A DNA stretch of 64,000 nt, taken from the NCBI RefSeq assembly GCF_009828855.1, contig NZ_WUAG01000002.1:1674001-1738000 (forward strand). The letters are read 5' to 3'. Every line of letters begins with the position of its first letter. The stretch's first letter is position 1. This document shows, one piece after another, positions 1 through 8,367 of this stretch. The notes beneath the pieces were generated by a model. It did no database searches and was not told the origin of the DNA. It worked only from the letters and a program-made list of their open reading frames with translations. The position numbers and the translations under genes are program-made. The stretch is from Psychromonas sp. L1A2. Its GTDB lineage: Bacteria > Pseudomonadota > Gammaproteobacteria > Enterobacterales > Psychromonadaceae.

Positions 1-54
1 AATATGTGGACTAATACCACGACGGCTTGTTTCTACCTCTGGTAGCTCTGGCAT
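1..54 (-). CDS. mutM: Formamidopyrimidine-DNA glycosylase, N-terminal fragment
   Basis: Only the first 18 codons are in the window; the gene runs off the left edge. The reading begins MPELPEVETSRRGI, the hallmark start of Fpg/MutM, in which the proline after the initiator methionine is the catalytic nucleophile and the following glutamate takes part in catalysis. MutM excises oxidised purines such as 8-oxoguanine from DNA in the cytoplasm. Its place downstream of rpmB-rpmG on the same strand matches the common gammaproteobacterial order. The identification rests on this short motif plus context. Confidence 0.85.
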   Translation of the reverse strand, partial: MPELPEVETSRRGISPHI

Positions 55-163
55 ATTTATCTCGTTGTAGACTTAAATTAATGAATCACCATATCGTAAT
101 TATTAAAATTAGTTAACTGAGTTTTTTGAATTCGATATTTATTATGGCGGTTGAACTTTATGC

Positions 164-616
164 TTATCTACCTAAAAAAGAAGTCAGCTTTTCTGTTGGT
201 AAGGATAAAAAAGAGTTTTCATCGACTTGTAAAATATATTGGTCATTTTGTTGCTGGTGGAGCTGCACAATGATTGGTTGAACTTGCTCTGTCACAAAAA
301 ACTTAAGAACAAAGTTAGACGTTGGTAAATCCTGTTCCGTTAAGGCATCTAGAGGAACTGCTTGCCAATTATTGACAATCTGCTGAAGGTTATCGCTTGA
401 AAGTCCTACACTAGGGTTACTTTCCCAATTTCGGCCTACTCGCGTTATAACGTAATCGGGAGTTTCTATCTCTACAATCGTTAAATCAGAAGAAATAACG
501 GTACGTTGAGAGACTACCGTAGATAAACGTAGTTGTTGACTGAAATTAAAAATAAAAATGATAAGCAATACGCCAAAAATAAGAACATTGTTCCAACCCC
601 TTTTGGATAAACGCAT
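164..616 (-). CDS. Membrane-anchored protein of unknown function between rpmG and mutM
   Basis: I do not recognise this 150-residue protein. A basic N-terminus is followed by one hydrophobic segment at about residues 11-30, and the remaining 120 residues are hydrophilic. This suggests a single-pass inner-membrane protein with a periplasmic domain, type II orientation. The region around residues 50-70 (DYVITRVGRNWES) and the C-terminal stretch look folded rather than low-complexity, but I see no catalytic motif. The gene lies just past the rpmG terminator and reads toward mutM, so it has its own promoter or depends on read-through. Codon use resembles its neighbours, so it is probably a real gene. 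Confidence 0.65.
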   Translation of the reverse strand: MRLSKRGWNNVLIFGVLLIIFIFNFSQQLRLSTVVSQRTVISSDLTIVEIETPDYVITRVGRNWESNPSVGLSSDNLQQIVNNWQAVPLDALTEQDLPTSNFVLKFFVTEQVQPIIVQLHQQQNDQYILQVDENSFLSLPTEKLTSFLGR

Positions 617-640
617 ATTAATTCCTTTTGTTTCAGATAT

Positions 641-672
641 AAAAAAACCCAGTATAAACTGGGTTTTTTTTA
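641..672 (-). terminator. Terminator after rpmB-rpmG
   Basis: The arms AAACCCAGT and ACTGGGTTT enclose a four-base ATAA loop, with A-runs on one side and T-runs on the other. The hairpin lies 15 bases past the rpmG stop codon. It has U-tracts in both directions but most plausibly ends the rpmBG transcript. Confidence 0.8.
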
Positions 673-686
673 AGGTTAAATCAAAA

Positions 687-842
687 TTACTTGATCTTGC
701 CTTCTTTGTAGATAACGTGTTTACGTACTACAGGGTCAAACTTTTTGATTTCAAACTTTTCAGGCATGTTCTTTTTATTTTTATCAGTAGTATAAAAATG
801 ACCAGTGCCAGCGCTTGAATTTAAACGAATTTTATCACGCAT
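687..842 (-). CDS. rpmG: 50S ribosomal protein L33
   Basis: This 51-residue basic protein starts [19 protein letters not shown] and ends in [11 protein letters not shown], the pattern of bacterial L33, a small protein of the large ribosomal subunit near the E site. It lacks the CxxC pairs of the zinc-binding C+ form of L33, so it is a zinc-independent type. It lies 11 bases downstream of rpmB on the same strand and a terminator follows, so rpmB-rpmG form a two-gene operon. The length is close to the enteric protein (about 55 residues). Confidence 0.95.
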   Translation of the reverse strand: MRDKIRLNSSAGTGHFYTTDKNKKNMPEKFEIKKFDPVVRKHVIYKEGKIK

Positions 843-853
843 TTTTAAGCTCC

Positions 854-1090
854 TTAAACTTTAACGCCATTAGCACGGATATCAGCCAAAACTGAATCAA
901 TACCTTTTTTGTCGATGATACGCATACCTTTAGTAGTTAGGCGTAATTTAACAAAACGGTTCTCACTCTCAACCCAAAAACGATGTGTTTGTAGGTTAGG
1001 TAAGAAACGACGTCGTGTACGGTTCTTTGCGTGTGATACATTGTTACCAACAGCTGGACGCTTGCCTGTAACTTGACATACTCTAGACAT
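854..1090 (-). CDS. rpmB: 50S ribosomal protein L28
   Basis: The 78-residue protein begins [20 protein letters not shown], the L28 signature, and continues with the [14 protein letters not shown] block typical of the family. I chose the start at 1090 because it gives the family's usual N-terminus and has a GGAG ribosome-binding site a few bases upstream. A longer in-frame extension to 1273 would run through the promoter region and overlap radC, so I rejected it. It is cotranscribed with rpmG. Confidence 0.96.
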   Translation of the reverse strand: MSRVCQVTGKRPAVGNNVSHAKNRTRRRFLPNLQTHRFWVESENRFVKLRLTTKGMRIIDKKGIDSVLADIRANGVKV

Positions 1091-1177
1091 GTCGAAATTC
1101 TCCAAAAATATTAGTTTTACTCGAGCAAAATAGTCGAACACCTTTTTTAGCCGTCGCCAAAGGCGTCGAGGGCGCAT

Positions 1178-1206
1178 TTTATACATGATTGAGATTAAAA
1201 GATCAA
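1178..1206 (-). promoter_or_regulatory. Probable sigma-70 promoter of rpmB-rpmG
   Basis: Reading on the minus strand, TTGATC is followed after 17 bases by TATAAA and then a GC-rich discriminator (TGCGCCC). That arrangement is typical of growth-rate-controlled translation genes. It sits in the radC-rpmB gap, about 90 bases upstream of the rpmB start. Confidence 0.6.
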
Positions 1207-1226
1207 CAATTCTGATAATAAATGCT

Positions 1227-1904
1227 TTAAATCCACCCTTTTTCCGCAAATGAGGTGTATTTTCCATCACCAATGATGAAATGGTCTAATATTTTAACAT
1301 CAATTAATTGCAGTGTATTCACAAGTTTTTCAGTAATATTTCTATCTGACTGACTAGCCGTTGGATCACCTGAAGGATGATTGTGAACAAGGATAATTGC
1401 CGCGGCATTTTCTTGTAATATTTTTTGAACTATTACCCTCGGGTGAACGCTTGCAGAGTTAATTGTGCCAAAGAAAAATTCATGGAAGCGAATAACACGA
1501 TGTTGGCTATCTAATAATAAGCCGGCAAATACTTCATAGGGATAATCGCGCATCTTTGCACTTAAAAACTCTTGAGTTTGTGTCGCACTTGTTAGTGGGT
1601 CACCTTTCATTAATGGCTCTTGTAAATAACGTCGAGACATTTCTAATACCGCTTGTAATTGTACATATTTTGCTTGGCCTAATCCTTTGTGCAAACAAAA
1701 ATCACTTTCACTGGCAGAAAAAAGGGAGCGTAATGACCCAAAGTCGATTAATAATTGGCGAGACAAGGTAACTACATCGATTCCTTTGCAGCCTGTTCGT
1801 AAAAAAATAGCCAATAATTCACTATCAGTTAAACTGTTAGCGCCTTGTTGAATTAGCTTTTCACGTGGTCTTTCTTGTTTCGGCCATTGTTTTATTGATG
1901 CCAA
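1227..1904 (-). CDS. radC: RadC family JAMM-domain protein
   Basis: The 225-residue protein has an N-terminal helix-hairpin-helix-like region with the PREKL and [14 protein letters not shown] blocks. The C-terminal JAB/MPN domain carries the metal-binding motif [14 protein letters not shown] at about residues 171-184. RadC proteins are common DNA-linked proteins whose biochemical role is unsettled; the old assignment to DNA repair is not secure. All JAMM metal ligands are visible, so the domain should bind zinc. It is transcribed away from coaBC and toward rpmB, which matches the conserved order in this class. Length is typical (about 222-225). Confidence 0.93.
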   Translation of the reverse strand: MASIKQWPKQERPREKLIQQGANSLTDSELLAIFLRTGCKGIDVVTLSRQLLIDFGSLRSLFSASESDFCLHKGLGQAKYVQLQAVLEMSRRYLQEPLMKGDPLTSATQTQEFLSAKMRDYPYEVFAGLLLDSQHRVIRFHEFFFGTINSASVHPRVIVQKILQENAAAIILVHNHPSGDPTASQSDRNITEKLVNTLQLIDVKILDHFIIGDGKYTSFAEKGWI

Positions 1905-2020
1905 ACTAGACCTCCTTAAACAAATTATAGAACTTTAAATCTAGTTGAAGTTGTACATATTGCGTAACTTTTTTATGTTATTGTAACTTCCTTTTTTTTA
2001 TCAACCTTTTTGAGAAGCTT

Positions 2021-3244
2021 ATGTTGCCAATATTACCCCTCGAAGGGAAAAAGATACTTTTAGGTGTTTGTGGTGGTATTGCTGCCTATAAAAGCGCTGA
2101 ATTAACGCGTCGTTTAATGGATCAAGGAGCGCAGGTTCGTATTGTTATGACTGCCTCTGCAAAGCAATTCATCACCCCTTTAACAATGCAGGCTGTTTCT
2201 GGCCATGTTATTTATGATGATTTACTGGATCCACAAGCTGAAGCTGGAATGGGACACATTGAATTAGCTAAATGGGCAGATTTAATCTTAATTGCACCTG
2301 CTACTGCTAATGCCATTGCTCGTTTACGTGCAGGGATGGCTGATGAGTTACTAACAACATTATGTTTAGCAACACCTTCACCTATTGCGATTGCACCTGC
2401 AATGAATCAACAAATGTATCTCGCACCAGCCACACAAGATAATTTAACCGTATTAAAAGATCGTGGCATATTGATTTGGGGACCTGCTCAAGGCATTCAA
2501 GCTTGTGGTGATGTTGGCCCTGGTCGATTATTAGAAGTCCCCGATTTAGTTCAACTAAGTTGTGACTTCTTTGCTCCAACTGATCAATCGTTAGCTGGTG
2601 TTAATGTTGTTATCACGGCTGGACCTACCCAAGAGGCAATAGACCCTGTACGTTACATTAGTAATCATAGCTCTGGTAAAATGGGGTTTTCATTGGCTAA
2701 TGCTGCATTAAGTATGGGTGCTAACGTTACCGTGATTGCAGGGCCTGTGAACTTAACCTTACCTACGGCGATTAAACGTTTGAATGTGAAGAGTGCTCGA
2801 GAAATGCATCAAGCGGCATTAGATTCGCTTCCGACGACTGATATATTTATTGCTTGTGCTGCTGTTGCTGACTATCGCGCAGAAGAAGTTCATAGCGAAA
2901 AAATGAAAAAGAAAGCAGATACGGATTCAATCACATTAACCTTAGTAAAAAATCCAGATATTATTGCCGATGTTGCTAATGCGAATCATCGACCTTTTTG
3001 TGTTGGGTTTGCAGCAGAAACCAATGATGTTGAAGCTTATGCATTAGGTAAGTTAAAACGTAAAAACTTAGATTTAATTGCTGCAAATGATGTTTCGGTT
3101 GGCGATCAAGGGTTTAATAGTGAAAATAATGCGTTAACCGTTTTTGCTAAAGATAAGCGCTTTGATATTGGATTAAATAATAAAAAAGAAGTTGCTATCC
3201 AGTTACTTAAAATAATATCTCAACAGTATCAAACGCGTTCTTAG
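2021..3244 (+). CDS. coaBC: Bifunctional phosphopantothenoylcysteine decarboxylase/synthase CoaBC
   Basis: This 407-residue protein carries out two steps of coenzyme A synthesis. It joins cysteine to 4'-phosphopantothenate using CTP and then decarboxylates the product using FMN. The N-terminal CoaC half shows the flavoprotein start [14 protein letters not shown], the catalytic-histidine region [12 protein letters not shown], the PAMNQQMY substrate clamp and the [10 protein letters not shown] flap with its cysteine. The CoaB half begins near residue 190 with [20 protein letters not shown] and includes the KMKKK segment. It is divergent from radC, as in relatives. The usual downstream partner dut is not present. 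Confidence 0.96.
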   Translation: MLPILPLEGKKILLGVCGGIAAYKSAELTRRLMDQGAQVRIVMTASAKQFITPLTMQAVSGHVIYDDLLDPQAEAGMGHIELAKWADLILIAPATANAIARLRAGMADELLTTLCLATPSPIAIAPAMNQQMYLAPATQDNLTVLKDRGILIWGPAQGIQACGDVGPGRLLEVPDLVQLSCDFFAPTDQSLAGVNVVITAGPTQEAIDPVRYISNHSSGKMGFSLANAALSMGANVTVIAGPVNLTLPTAIKRLNVKSAREMHQAALDSLPTTDIFIACAAVADYRAEEVHSEKMKKKADTDSITLTLVKNPDIIADVANANHRPFCVGFAAETNDVEAYALGKLKRKNLDLIAANDVSVGDQGFNSENNALTVFAKDKRFDIGLNNKKEVAIQLLKIISQQYQTRS

Positions 3245-3528
3245 AGCCACATTAATGTAATAACTTAAGTTTAAAGTTATCGGCCTTAGGGTCGATAGCA
3301 AGCTTCTATTACCCGAATACTCGAAGATATAAATTTGAAGGTATAAACTCTTTTTAATAAGAGAGAATACTTTAAATAACATTTACATTAACTTCAGAGG
3401 ATCGATAATCATCAATATTCTGAACAATTAATTGATTTTGATTGGATGATATCTTTCAAAAAACAACGTGGAGAGGGCGGTTTTGAGTACTCAGAAAAAC
3501 AATAATGATAACAAAGGAAGTTATTAAA

Positions 3529-4131
3529 ATGGTTGTAAAAAACAACAAAAAGAAAGTAAATCGCAAGGATGATATCTTAAGTGCTCTAGCTATTATGTTA
3601 GAAGGGAAGCCAGGACAACGAATAACAACAGCTAAACTAGCTGCAGAAGTGGGTGTTTCAGAAGCCGCTTTATATCGTCATTTTCCAAGTAAAGCTCGCA
3701 TGTTTGAAGGCTTGATAGATTTTACTGAAACCACTATATTTAGTCATATTAATGTCATTAAAGAGCAGCAGAAAGATACTTTTGTTCGAATAGAACATAT
3801 CGTCCATTTTTTATTAGGTTTTTCTGAACAAAATCCAGGGATCACTCGTATTTTAAGTGGCGATGCATTAGTCGGTGAGAATGAGAGGTTACAACTGCGT
3901 ATCGAACATGTTTTTTCTAAGTTAGAAACACAGATTAAACAAACCTTGCGCGAACGTCCAATTTCAGATGGTCAAAAATTTGAAATGGATGAAGGTATAT
4001 TAGCTAATTTATTATTAGCTTACATTGAAGGTCGAATGGCTCAATTTGTTCGCTCTCAGTTTAAACAAAAACCAACACTGCACTTTAAAAGCCAATGGAT
4101 ATTTTTTTATAAGCAACTAACACAAAGCTAA
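3529..4131 (+). CDS. slmA: Nucleoid occlusion factor SlmA
   Basis: SlmA is a TetR-fold DNA-binding protein that coats the chromosome and blocks FtsZ ring assembly over the nucleoid. The 200-residue product has the diagnostic helix-turn-helix [20 protein letters not shown] followed by [13 protein letters not shown], nearly the enteric sequence. The rest keeps the SlmA pattern ([20 protein letters not shown]). I chose the ATG at 3529 because AAGGAAG lies eight bases upstream and the length then fits the family (about 198). An upstream in-frame ATG at 3505 would add eight residues. The mechanosensitive channel gene follows by about 20 bases. Confidence 0.93.
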   Translation: MVVKNNKKKVNRKDDILSALAIMLEGKPGQRITTAKLAAEVGVSEAALYRHFPSKARMFEGLIDFTETTIFSHINVIKEQQKDTFVRIEHIVHFLLGFSEQNPGITRILSGDALVGENERLQLRIEHVFSKLETQIKQTLRERPISDGQKFEMDEGILANLLLAYIEGRMAQFVRSQFKQKPTLHFKSQWIFFYKQLTQS

Positions 4132-4151
4132 TTTATTAAAGGGGTTAGAAT

Positions 4152-5027
4152 ATGTCGAAAGAAGAAAGTGCAGTCTCCGCTGTTACTAACGTTATTGAGC
4201 AAAATGTAGATGTACTTAACGATAGTGTGAAATGGCTTTCAGAGAATCAAGATTTAATTATTAGTTATAGTATGAATATTATATTTGCTATTGCTACCTT
4301 GATAGTCGGTATGATGGTTGCTCGTTTTATTGCCGGTACTCTACATAAAGTATTAACAAAACGTAAATTAGATAACACCATAATCGATTTTGTTTCGCAT
4401 ATGGTTCGTTACGTTATTATTGCGTTTGTTATTATTGCCGCATTAGGTCGAATTGGTGTCGAAACGACCTCTTTTGTTGCCATTATTGGTGCTGCAGGTT
4501 TAGCGGTTGGTCTTGCATTACAAGGCTCTTTATCTAACTTTGCATCAGGCGTATTAATCATTGCTTTGCGCCCTTTTAAAGCAGGTGAATATATAGAAGC
4601 AGCCGGTACTGCCGGCACTGTTGAATCTGTGCAAATTTTTTCAACTACCTTAACAACGCCAGATAATAAATTTGTAGTTGTACCTAACTCAGCCATTTTG
4701 GGTGGTAATATTGTTAACTATTCTCGTAAACCTACTCGTCGTATTGATTTAATTATTGGAGTGAGTTACAACGCAGATTTAGCGAAAACAAAAGCCGTAT
4801 TAGAAGCTGTGCTTAAAGCAAATGACGGTATTTTAAAGTCGCCTGAACCATTAGTTGCAGTTGCTGAATTAGCTGATTCAAGTGTTAACTTAGTGGTTCG
4901 TCCATGGGTTAATAGCCCTGATTATTGGCGTATTCGCTTTGAATTAATGGAAGCCATTAAAAATGATTTAGATGAAGCGGGTATCGAAATACCATTCCCA
5001 CAAATGGATATCCATATGAATAAATAA
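4152..5027 (+). CDS. mscS: Small-conductance mechanosensitive channel, MscS family
   Basis: The 291-residue protein matches classical MscS in length and layout: three N-terminal membrane helices and a cytoplasmic vestibule. The pore-lining third helix is the Gly/Ala-rich stretch around residues 112-137 (AAGLAVGLALQGSLSN), followed by FASGVLII and the RPFKAGEYIE block. A beta domain follows (VVVPNSAILGGNIVNYSRKP). The channel opens when membrane tension rises and releases solutes during hypo-osmotic shock. It is probably in an operon with slmA and is followed by a terminator. Confidence 0.93.
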   Translation: MSKEESAVSAVTNVIEQNVDVLNDSVKWLSENQDLIISYSMNIIFAIATLIVGMMVARFIAGTLHKVLTKRKLDNTIIDFVSHMVRYVIIAFVIIAALGRIGVETTSFVAIIGAAGLAVGLALQGSLSNFASGVLIIALRPFKAGEYIEAAGTAGTVESVQIFSTTLTTPDNKFVVVPNSAILGGNIVNYSRKPTRRIDLIIGVSYNADLAKTKAVLEAVLKANDGILKSPEPLVAVAELADSSVNLVVRPWVNSPDYWRIRFELMEAIKNDLDEAGIEIPFPQMDIHMNK

Positions 5028-5050
5028 CTTTTGGTTATTTATTTGCCTTT

Positions 5051-5079
5051 AAAAACCAATCTTTAGGTTGGTTTTTTTT
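5051..5079 (+). terminator. Rho-independent terminator after mscS
   Basis: AAAACCAA and TTGGTTTT form a stem with an eight-base loop, and the descending arm runs into a T-tract. It begins 24 bases past the mscS stop. Confidence 0.8.
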
Positions 5080-5306
5080 ATATTTTTATCTGTGAGATAA
5101 CAACTTTTCTATCAAAACATGATGTAGATTCAATTTATTTTTTTGTTTTGATTTTAAAAAATACACTATTTTTATTCTAAATAAAGCCATTTTTACATTT
5201 TAAATCAATCGGATAGGTATGCATCAATTAAGCAATTAGTTGTTTGTATCTAAGGTTTCACATTTGTCATATAATGTGGATTGATTCTTATATTTGAAGA
5301 GAAATT

Positions 5307-6020
5307 ATGCATAACCCATTCATACAGATTGCAGGCTCAAAGCGCAGTCTACATGTGCAAGTAGCACGTGAAATCGCGCGAAAAATATTATCTGGTGAAG
5401 CGGCTCAGAATGAGATCATTCCTAGTGAAATGGTGTTATGTCAGCAATTCAGTGTTAGTCGAACTGCGCTACGAGAAGCTATTAAATTATTAACATCAAA
5501 AGGTTTATTGGAATCTAAACCTAAAGTTGGGACTCGTGTTAAAAGTCGTGACAACTGGAATTTTTTAGATGCACAGTTATTAGATTGGGTTATCGATCTA
5601 GGTGATAATGCAGTTGTTTACCAAGAGTTTCTAGCATTACGTAAAGCCATTGAACCAGAGGCAGCAGCATTAGCAGCAAAAAATGCTACTGCACAACAAA
5701 GAATTTTATTATCCGCTACTTTCCAACAAATGGATTATGTTTCTAAAAACTTCGATGCGGCAAAGTGGATGGAAGTGGATATGGAATTTCATCGTCTTGT
5801 GTTTTTATCAACAGGTAATAGCTTTTATTTACCTTTTGCTAATGTGTTATGTACTATGTTTAAAAGCTTTATTAGCCACTCTTCTGAAAAAGGTGGTACT
5901 TGTATTGGTGAACATCGCGCAATTTACTCTGCGATTATGGCTGGTGATGCAGAGAAAGCACGTGAAGCTAATATTACTTTGTTAGCAAATACCAATCATC
6001 GTTTACCTACTAGTAACTAA
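5307..6020 (+). CDS. GntR-family (FadR/FCD subgroup) transcriptional regulator, probably of alginate/uronate catabolism
   Basis: The 237-residue protein has a winged helix-turn-helix at about residues 15-80 (IPSEMVLCQQFSVSRTALRE, then AIKLLTSKGLLESKPKVGTR), typical of GntR repressors. An all-helical FCD ligand domain follows, with the metal- or ligand-binding pattern D-x3-H (DMEFHRLV near residue 156) and a later histidine in GEHRAIYSAIMAGD. Relatives such as DgoR, ExuR-like and KdgR-like FCD proteins respond to sugar acids. The gene stands alone with its own terminator beside the oligoalginate lyases and kdgK-eda. I infer that it controls them, with a keto-deoxy sugar acid as the likely effector. 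Confidence 0.8.
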   Translation: MHNPFIQIAGSKRSLHVQVAREIARKILSGEAAQNEIIPSEMVLCQQFSVSRTALREAIKLLTSKGLLESKPKVGTRVKSRDNWNFLDAQLLDWVIDLGDNAVVYQEFLALRKAIEPEAAALAAKNATAQQRILLSATFQQMDYVSKNFDAAKWMEVDMEFHRLVFLSTGNSFYLPFANVLCTMFKSFISHSSEKGGTCIGEHRAIYSAIMAGDAEKAREANITLLANTNHRLPTSN

Positions 6021-6044
6021 TTACTTCATTATTAATAGTTAAAC

Positions 6045-6084
6045 AAAGGCCGTTGTCAGTAATTTACTGGCAACGGCCTTTTTG
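6045..6084 (+). terminator. Terminator between the GntR gene and the lyase operon
   Basis: AAAGGCCGTTG pairs with CAACGGCCTTT around a loop of about 15 bases, and a T-run follows. It lies between convergent genes and could act on both. Confidence 0.75.
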
Positions 6085-6175
6085 TGTTTAGTTACTTTGT
6101 TGAAGTTGTTTTGTTAAAAGCACTTTAAAATCTAATTAAGCCTTTTGTAGAACCAGCACCATAAGGCTTAATTAT

Positions 6176-8365
6176 TTACTTGTTGATAATAGCAATATAA
6201 CCGGTCCAACTAAGCGTTTCGCCATCGATGACTATGCTTGTTTCGGTATTGTTATTTACATCAGCAGTGTTGCTTACACAAACTTTAATTTGTTTGCCAT
6301 CAATTAGATTAAGGCTAACAACAGAAGCGCTATCATCAGTGTGTAAGACCGTTACGGAATCAACTTGACCACGAGCATTTAGGCTCGCTTCTATCGCTTC
6401 ATTAAAGTAGCCATGCGTTTCATAAACATTTGCAAATAAATGGTTGGCTGCTTTTTGGCGAAGAATGAACATTGGCTCATTACGTAAGTTAAAGTCAGGA
6501 TCGTTAGCACCAGTACGAGCAAAGATGACTTCACTGTCTTTATTTGCACTACTGATTAATGAATAGTAACTGTTACCCATTAACCAAGTTGTTAATGATG
6601 AACCTTCTACTTTACCTTGACCAAGGTTCCAAAGGTGCTGGTAGCCATAGCCATCGCCCACAGTGCTTAAGCTTTTATGTGCTTGATACTCAAAGTTAGT
6701 GCGAATAATTTGTCCGTTGTAATGAACAGGGTAATCGTAGCTATGCTCTTCTTCACTGATCATACGGAATAGATCAATAATCAGTGGTTTTTCAAACTCT
6801 TCAGATTCAAGCATGATAACCGTACGCTGTTGGTCAACACCAGTGTAATAATCACGTGCAAAAGCGCTCATTGCTTGTAACTTACCATTGCTTGTTTTAG
6901 TCGTTGCATCATTAGACGCTTCATTAGCCAACAGAGTGAAGTGTTTTTCACCAAAGTGTTGTTGTGCAATGGCTGTACTACCTTGATTTTGACTTACTTG
7001 GTCAACGACTACAGTGTTATGTGCAATGGTTTGTTTGCAATAACTTTTGTTTTCAGGAATGTAACGACCACCAAATTTAGGTTCAATATTAACCCAACGA
7101 CCGTAACCGTAATCATTAATAAACTCTTGATTATTATTAAATAAGCTTAAATGTAAGCCATCAAAATGACCGTGGTCTAATGCAGAGTGAAGCTTTGCAT
7201 CACTACCATGTTGCCCGTACCAAAGTAGTGCCATGCTATCGTCTGATTTGCTATCACGATGACGTAGAATAGTGACACCACCACATTCCCCTTCAGAACC
7301 ATCAGTAAGGCTTAGGCTACCCCAGTTGAAGTTTGCTACGTCAGTATTGTTGTCTAATGCATTAGAGAGTGATGCACCGGTGTTATGAACCCAAACATGA
7401 TCTTGGTGTTTAGCCATTGCTAATAATGTTTCATTTTGCTCGTAACGGTCAAAACAGATATTTGTTGCTAATAAAATACCAAGATCTTTAATGTCCATGG
7501 TACGAGATGAATCATTTAATGCAGGTAACGTACCGTTAGGGAATGCTGTCGACATGACGGCATATGCCGTTGTTTTTATCACTTCATCTTTTAATTGGTA
7601 GATGCCGATTTCTGGTTGACGACGTTCAATAGTTTCTGCAAATAAGAAGATTGGACGTAGTGAGAAGCGGTGGTAATACGGACCTTCCATGTAATAACCA
7701 TCAGGCGAGAAAAGTTGTGTTAGCTGTGCAATAAAACCACCAGAAACACTGTCACCTTTAAGACCGTAGATTGCTTTGTCGACTGTTGTTTGGTCATTAA
7801 TCGCATAAGCACAAATACCCGCACTGGCTACTGACCATAAACCGTGGTTATGGATAATATCGAAGTTCTCTGCATAGGTGACAACAAACATTTCAAGCAT
7901 CACTTTAAATAAGTCATTTTCAATGAGTTGTTGTTGCGACTCTGTTAGTTCATGTCGGATACAAGAATAAGCACACGATGAATATAACATCCACATGTTT
8001 TCGTTTAATGTTTGGTGAAATAAACGACCTGGTTTATTGGAGTCACGACTAACGTTTAGCTCTCGGTGTTTATAAACCTTTGCATATTCAACTAACATAG
8101 TTGTTGCGTAATCTAGGTAACGTTTATCTTCAGTAATTAAGTATAAACGACCAGCTAAATCTAAATGAATATAGTTTTGCTTATGACGGTTATGTTCGTA
8201 ACCACCTGCTTCACCATGTCCTGGAATTTCAATACCCATTGGCATGTAAGCTTCAAGTGCTTCAATCTCTTCAGTAATAGAGCGACCAATTAGTGAGTCA
8301 GTGCCTACGTATTGACGTAAGTCAGCTGCTTGTTCATAGCTCATTAGTAATGGTTGGTAACTCAT
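6176..8365 (-). CDS. Oligoalginate lyase, PL17-like (second gene of tandem pair)
   Basis: The 729-residue protein is a polysaccharide lyase of the alginate_lyase plus heparinase II/III type. An N-terminal alpha/alpha barrel (about 1-320) carries the Asn-His active-site motif IIHNHGLWSVA near residue 172 and GYYMEGPYYHR near 228, which supplies a catalytic tyrosine in PL17. The C-terminal beta-sandwich begins near GHFDGLHLSLFNN at about residue 399. Such exolytic enzymes trim unsaturated alginate oligomers to 4-deoxy-L-erythro-hexoseulose uronate. There is no signal peptide, so the enzyme should act in the cytoplasm on imported oligomers. It starts two bases after the paralogous gene upstream. 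PL15 cannot be fully excluded. Confidence 0.82.
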   Translation of the reverse strand: MSYQPLLMSYEQAADLRQYVGTDSLIGRSITEEIEALEAYMPMGIEIPGHGEAGGYEHNRHKQNYIHLDLAGRLYLITEDKRYLDYATTMLVEYAKVYKHRELNVSRDSNKPGRLFHQTLNENMWMLYSSCAYSCIRHELTESQQQLIENDLFKVMLEMFVVTYAENFDIIHNHGLWSVASAGICAYAINDQTTVDKAIYGLKGDSVSGGFIAQLTQLFSPDGYYMEGPYYHRFSLRPIFLFAETIERRQPEIGIYQLKDEVIKTTAYAVMSTAFPNGTLPALNDSSRTMDIKDLGILLATNICFDRYEQNETLLAMAKHQDHVWVHNTGASLSNALDNNTDVANFNWGSLSLTDGSEGECGGVTILRHRDSKSDDSMALLWYGQHGSDAKLHSALDHGHFDGLHLSLFNNNQEFINDYGYGRWVNIEPKFGGRYIPENKSYCKQTIAHNTVVVDQVSQNQGSTAIAQQHFGEKHFTLLANEASNDATTKTSNGKLQAMSAFARDYYTGVDQQRTVIMLESEEFEKPLIIDLFRMISEEEHSYDYPVHYNGQIIRTNFEYQAHKSLSTVGDGYGYQHLWNLGQGKVEGSSLTTWLMGNSYYSLISSANKDSEVIFARTGANDPDFNLRNEPMFILRQKAANHLFANVYETHGYFNEAIEASLNARGQVDSVTVLHTDDSASVVSLNLIDGKQIKVCVSNTADVNNNTETSIVIDGETLSWTGYIAIINK

Positions 8366-8367
8366 GA

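Noticed and set aside
558-818. 86-codon plus-strand frame over rpmG
   Set aside because: It is antisense to rpmG and its terminator, with no supporting features.
1091-1273. N-terminal extension of L28 to 139 residues
   Set aside because: The extension covers the rpmB promoter and overlaps radC; L28 has a conserved start at 1090 with a good ribosome-binding site.
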